A stretch of DNA of 64,000 nt from Acestrorhynchus altus (Eukaryota; Chordata; Actinopteri; Characiformes; Acestrorhynchidae): the NCBI GenBank assembly GCA_034509495.1, contig CM067518.1, positions 6,793,028-6,857,027 on the forward strand, read 5' to 3'. Below, piece by piece: positions 60,575 to 64,000 of the stretch. Made by a program: the position numbers and the translations under genes. The notes below the pieces were generated by a model, which saw only the letters and a list, made by a program, of their open reading frames with translations, searched no databases and was not told the origin of the DNA. Positions within the stretch are counted from its first letter, which is position 1. The number at the start of each line of letters is the position of its first letter.

Positions 60575-60825
60575 AGACCCACTGAGCTTGTCCTCTACCC
60601 GTCCATGCAGTGAAGCACACACATATACACAAGTGAATACACATGGCAGTGAGCACACTTGCCCAGAGCTGTGGGCCTATGCACAGCACCCAGAGAACAG
60701 ATGGGGAGTTATCTGCCTTTGCTCAAGGGCACTTCGATTGTGTCCTGCCAGTTCAGGGATTTGGACAAGCAAAGTTCCAGTCACAAGGCTGCTTCCCAAA
60801 CCACAAGGCCATGGCTGGCAGTAGT
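60575..60825 (-). mobile_element. tRNA-derived SINE, reverse strand
   Basis: Read on the minus strand it starts with a tRNA-like head (GCCAGCCATGGCCTTGTGG, box A region; a decayed box B near 60765-60785). A body follows with CAAGTGCCCTTGAG-like, GGTGCTGTGCATAGGCCCACA and CACTGCCATGTGTATTCACT words. This is a widespread fish SINE type; the copy is old. Confidence 0.65.
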
Positions 60826-60959
60826 ACATACTTTCTGTTTTCTTTCTTATTCATAGTGATTTGATGACTTTATGAGGTATTATCACCCATACAGGGCTAG
60901 CATGCTCATGCAAGCATTTCATCTCTGTATGGAAATATTTGCAGGATTTAATGGACATG

Positions 60960-61325
60960 AAGTGGTTTGGTTGTTTTGTTTTGTTTTTTTGGGGAAAAAA
61001 ACCAAATGCACCAAAATGCGTCACAAAAAACTACGTGAGAACGTTCTCTATGCTTATTGGTCAGCCCTGTCTGGGGTGGGATCAGGAAAATAAATACAGG
61101 AAGAAGGTCTTGGACTAGTGTATGCATATTTCTGTGCAGTAACAAACAAATCTCTCCAGACTTAGTTTGGGATGGGACCAAGCCCATCCCCTTTCAAGGG
61201 TTTTGGTGTGGACATTTTGGTTCACATCAGAGTGTGATTACTTGCATTTGCCCAAATGAATTGCACCAAGGGTTAAAACAAACCAGACCAGATTAAAAAG
61301 TGCAGGTGTGAAAATGCCCTTAAAC
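60960..61325. repeat. Non-autonomous DNA repeat (MITE-like)
   Basis: Contains AAACCAAATGCACCAAAATG, CTACGTGAGAACGTTCTCT, GGTTCACATCAGAGTGTGAT and an end GCAGGTGTGAAAATGCCC. ACGTGAGAACGTTCTC includes a near-palindrome. Resembles a common teleost element of hAT-like type, class not proved. Confidence 0.5.
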
Positions 61326-61329
61326 ACTC

Positions 61330-62045
61330 AGATCTCTTTGCAGAGGTCGTAATGGGAACCAGGAATTGCAATAATGTAATAATGTAAATATAGCCATTTT
61401 CATAAACCTCCTGAACCTACATCTGTCTACTTTTTAAACTAGTTTTTATATATATTGTTGATAATAAGATTGTAGACCCTCCTCCAAATTTTGACTTATA
61501 ATTTGCCATATAATGCCCTGCATGTCCTCCTCTGCCCTGCATGCATTTTTGAAAAGAATGTTTTATTTCCACCCCCCAAATTAATGTGGAACAATGACTG
61601 TAAATCCATATTCGTTCATTAATCTTGTGCTACAAAAGTGAACAAACAGTTAAATAGGGGCAAAATTGCATGAATCTGTAAATGAATTCACTTTTGATTT
61701 TTCTATGTGTGTCACCAAAGGCATAAACAGACCAGCATTTTTTGTTTTAAAGAGGTGAAGGTTTTTTAATTGAAAGACATAGGTGTAACACTTTAGGGCT
61801 GGACATGAAGGGAAAAAAACTGCTGACAACCTTATATTTTAAATTCGTGGTTCATTACTGGATGTAACTTACAGTGTAACCTTCATTAACACATCAGATG
61901 TTAGAGAAGTGAGAGTCCACTAACTTTCATTTGCAATGGCTCAGTGGCCATTGGCATTATTTGTGACTTGTTGATACAGTTATATACATTCAATTGAGTT
62001 GATCTACTTATGTTTGTAGTGACCTCAAGATCACTCTGTAATTCC
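61330..62045. other. Intergenic, no gene seen
   Basis: No supported feature. Confidence 0.5.
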
Positions 62046-62049
62046 ACTT

Positions 62050-62405
62050 CACAATTCAGACATTGGTGGCAGACCAGGGAGAGTGTGTGCCTCGCAGCTT
62101 GAGTGTTCAATATTCATTCTGGTCATTGGCTATGAGGTGTTTATTGCGCTCTCTATGCATCTGTGTGGGTTCCTCTCTGTACTCAGTTTTCTGGTTACTC
62201 TGGTTTCCTCCCACCTCTCACACCCTGTAGGTGAATTCTAAATTCCCCTCTAGGTGCGAGTGTGTATGTCAATGTCCTGCTATGTACTGGCATGCTGTCC
62301 ATCTACCCAGCACTGTTCATTGTACCCAATCATTCTGGGTAGGCTCCAGACCCACTGCCCCCAGGAAGAAGCAGATGTCTAAGAAAAAGCAGATGATGGA
62401 TGGAT
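62050..62405 (-). repeat. Dispersed teleost repeat, reverse strand copy of the 13.2-kb family
   Basis: GGTTTCCTCCCACCTCTCAC, GTAGGTGAATTCTAAATTCC and, at the end, GCAGATGATGGATGGAT read as the reverse complement of the 13180 repeat and its further 5' part. Confidence 0.7.
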
Positions 62406-62409
62406 TTGA

Positions 62410-63050
62410 ACTCCCAACTCTAGATTCTAGACCAGAGCTTTCACGCCATGGTTTCTCTACATTTAATGACTAACTTCTGCACAAATTCTGTTTAAAAAAA
62501 TCTAACAAGCAAAAGAAGAGGAAATTCCTGTTTAAGCCATGGAATCCAGCCATTCTGACTCATTTGATCAGCCTTCATCAGCTTCTTCCATAAATCTCAC
62601 TCACTTATGGGTTCTGTGATTTCATGGCAAGGACCACTGATGAGGATGGGTTATGGATTGCATAAACGGGGACCCTGTACAAAAGGATGACTATAAATAT
62701 TTGTCAGAAAGCAATGATGAATTGAATGGAAAGTAGGACTCCAAACATGATCCAAAAACACTGGAAAAGAAGGAGATTATAGCAACCACACGTTCCTTGT
62801 TCAAGTCAGATGTGTATGAGTAGATGCACAAACCAGGAATAAGGAACTTTTACAAGGATTCCAGCAGTGTTGTATTATCTTGTTTGTTCATTTCATAGAT
62901 CTAAAAATACCACTAGTGCTTGAGGATTGAAAAAATAAATTATTAGCATATGCGCACTTTAAGATTGGTGACGGTTTTCCCTGATGTTTCTAAATCCTGT
63001 TTCTAGTGCTCTGAATTAAACCAAGTAGGCCTGTATACTGATTTTATGGG
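62410..63050. other. Intergenic, no gene seen
   Basis: No supported feature. Confidence 0.5.
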
Positions 63051-63054
63051 CTCA

Positions 63055-63860
63055 TGTGCACAATTACTACTCAAAAAGGTTCTGAGGGCAGCACTGCCTC
63101 TGAGGCAGAACAAACACAATTGGCTCAGAGGATAACCAATTAAAATAAACAGTAGGCAGAGCTTTAGAAATGTGTTTATATTGATGGGGGATGTATAAAA
63201 GCAATTCAGTTAGAGATTTAGTTTTTGTTTGATTTTAAGAAAGATTTTCATATGGTGTTGGACTCTCAGGAAACTGCTGGCAAAACAAGCAAACTCCTCT
63301 CTAAGGTAGCATTTGACTGCCTACCATGTGACAACGGCATGTGCACACTTATTGGTGTGTCCCAGTTACTGCAGTGGGAAAAGATTGGATAGAAGCTGAG
63401 GCCATGAATGAAGAATGCATTTGCAATACCAGAACACGTGTAAGATTTGAGTAGTGGTGACAGCTATGCTCACAGTTCTGCAATTCCATCATTTAAATGC
63501 AGTGTAGAAAATGCTGTCACTTGTGTTCAGTAGTTAAGTTAGCATTCTTGGCAGTTTGCCTGCAAAACATTCCTTAGTTAATAAGCAAGGAACCAAAAGA
63601 ACTGCTTTTAGAAGCAAGACAGATATTTTCCAGGCAGTTTTCTGAGAGAGCAACACCATATCAAAATAATTTATTAAAAACAATAAAAAACGAAATCTCA
63701 AACTGATTTGCACACATTTCATGCAAAACGTCCACATGTACAGCTCTGAGGAACAGATGCACATATCAAATGTTTTTAATTGGTTATTCTCAAACTCTGC
63801 TTCAGACGTAGAGCTGCCTTCAGAATCATTTTTGAGTAGTAAGCCCTTTGCAAAGTGCAG
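63055..63860. mobile_element. Long-inverted-repeat element, about 0.8 kb
   Basis: Left end ACTACTCAAAAAGGTTCTGA, GCAGCACTGCCTCTGAGGCA and CCAATTAAAATAA; right end is the complement (GAGCTGCCTTCAGAATCATT, TTTTGAGTAGT at 63830-63840). The interior shares TTTTCCAGGCAGTTTTCTGAG and CTCAAACTGATTTGCACAC with 35.05-35.14 kb. This is the longest copy of the family in the window, still without an ORF of note. Confidence 0.7.
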
Positions 63861-63908
63861 AGGAGCAGAGGAGCAGATACACCATTCAAAAAACCATTTT
63901 GCACACAG

Positions 63909-63910
<2 letters not shown>

Positions 63911-63953
<43 letters not shown>
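63911..63953. repeat. (AT)n microsatellite
   Basis: About 43 bp of AT. Confidence 0.96.
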
Positions 63954-63958
<5 letters not shown>

Positions 63959-64000
63959 GCAGAAATACACAGACATACACAGAAAACTATCCGGTTAAAT

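Overview
This is vertebrate, almost certainly teleost-fish, nuclear DNA. The evidence is AT-rich intergenic sequence, many long (CA/GT)n, (TA)n, (GATA)n and (CT)n microsatellites, many decayed Tc1-like transposons and their short non-autonomous derivatives, a tRNA-derived SINE, and one gene with GT-AG introns. Several repeat families look like those of otophysan fishes (catfish, characins, knifefish); that placement is inference from memory, not a search.

Only one protein-coding gene is well supported: a V2-type vasopressin (vasotocin) receptor-like class A GPCR on the + strand. It has five coding exons, 48181-48546, 49930-50175, 50601-50747, 54393-55035 and 59543-59751. The introns have phases 0, 0, 0 and 1, and the joined product is 536 residues. 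All seven membrane segments and the family motifs are present. Two things are odd. The third intracellular loop is about 170 residues and carries a cysteine cluster. Three phase-0 introns each split a Gln|Val (CAG|GT) pair inside the seven-helix core, which is uninterrupted by introns there in the mammalian gene. An acceptor five bases before the likely start codon shows that at least one more exon lies upstream. The best candidate for it is a TATA-box and donor pair near 35.73-35.82 kb; a second candidate lies at 27.87-28.27 kb.

Layout: 1-27 kb is intergenic, with simple repeats, a 79-bp tandem repeat, an 800-bp GAGT/TTCATGAAT minisatellite, and Tc1-like relics at 19.4, 23.0 and 26.6 kb. 27-48 kb is intergenic or upstream of the gene. 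It holds the candidate promoters, a 0.66-kb foldback (palindromic) element, a (CT)n tract with an exact 100-bp higher-order period, a family with long inverted repeats (also at 4.7 and 63 kb), and more Tc1-like relics. 48-60 kb is the receptor gene, whose introns contain a foldback arm, a complete 281-bp MITE, other MITEs, a Tc1-like relic and a LINE reverse-transcriptase scrap. 60-64 kb is the 3' flank, with a SINE, a MITE, a dispersed teleost repeat and a long inverted-repeat element.

I saw no CRISPR array, operon, rRNA gene or intact transposase. The most unusual items are the receptor's intron pattern and long loop, the exact 100-bp CT superstructure, and the inverted-repeat families.
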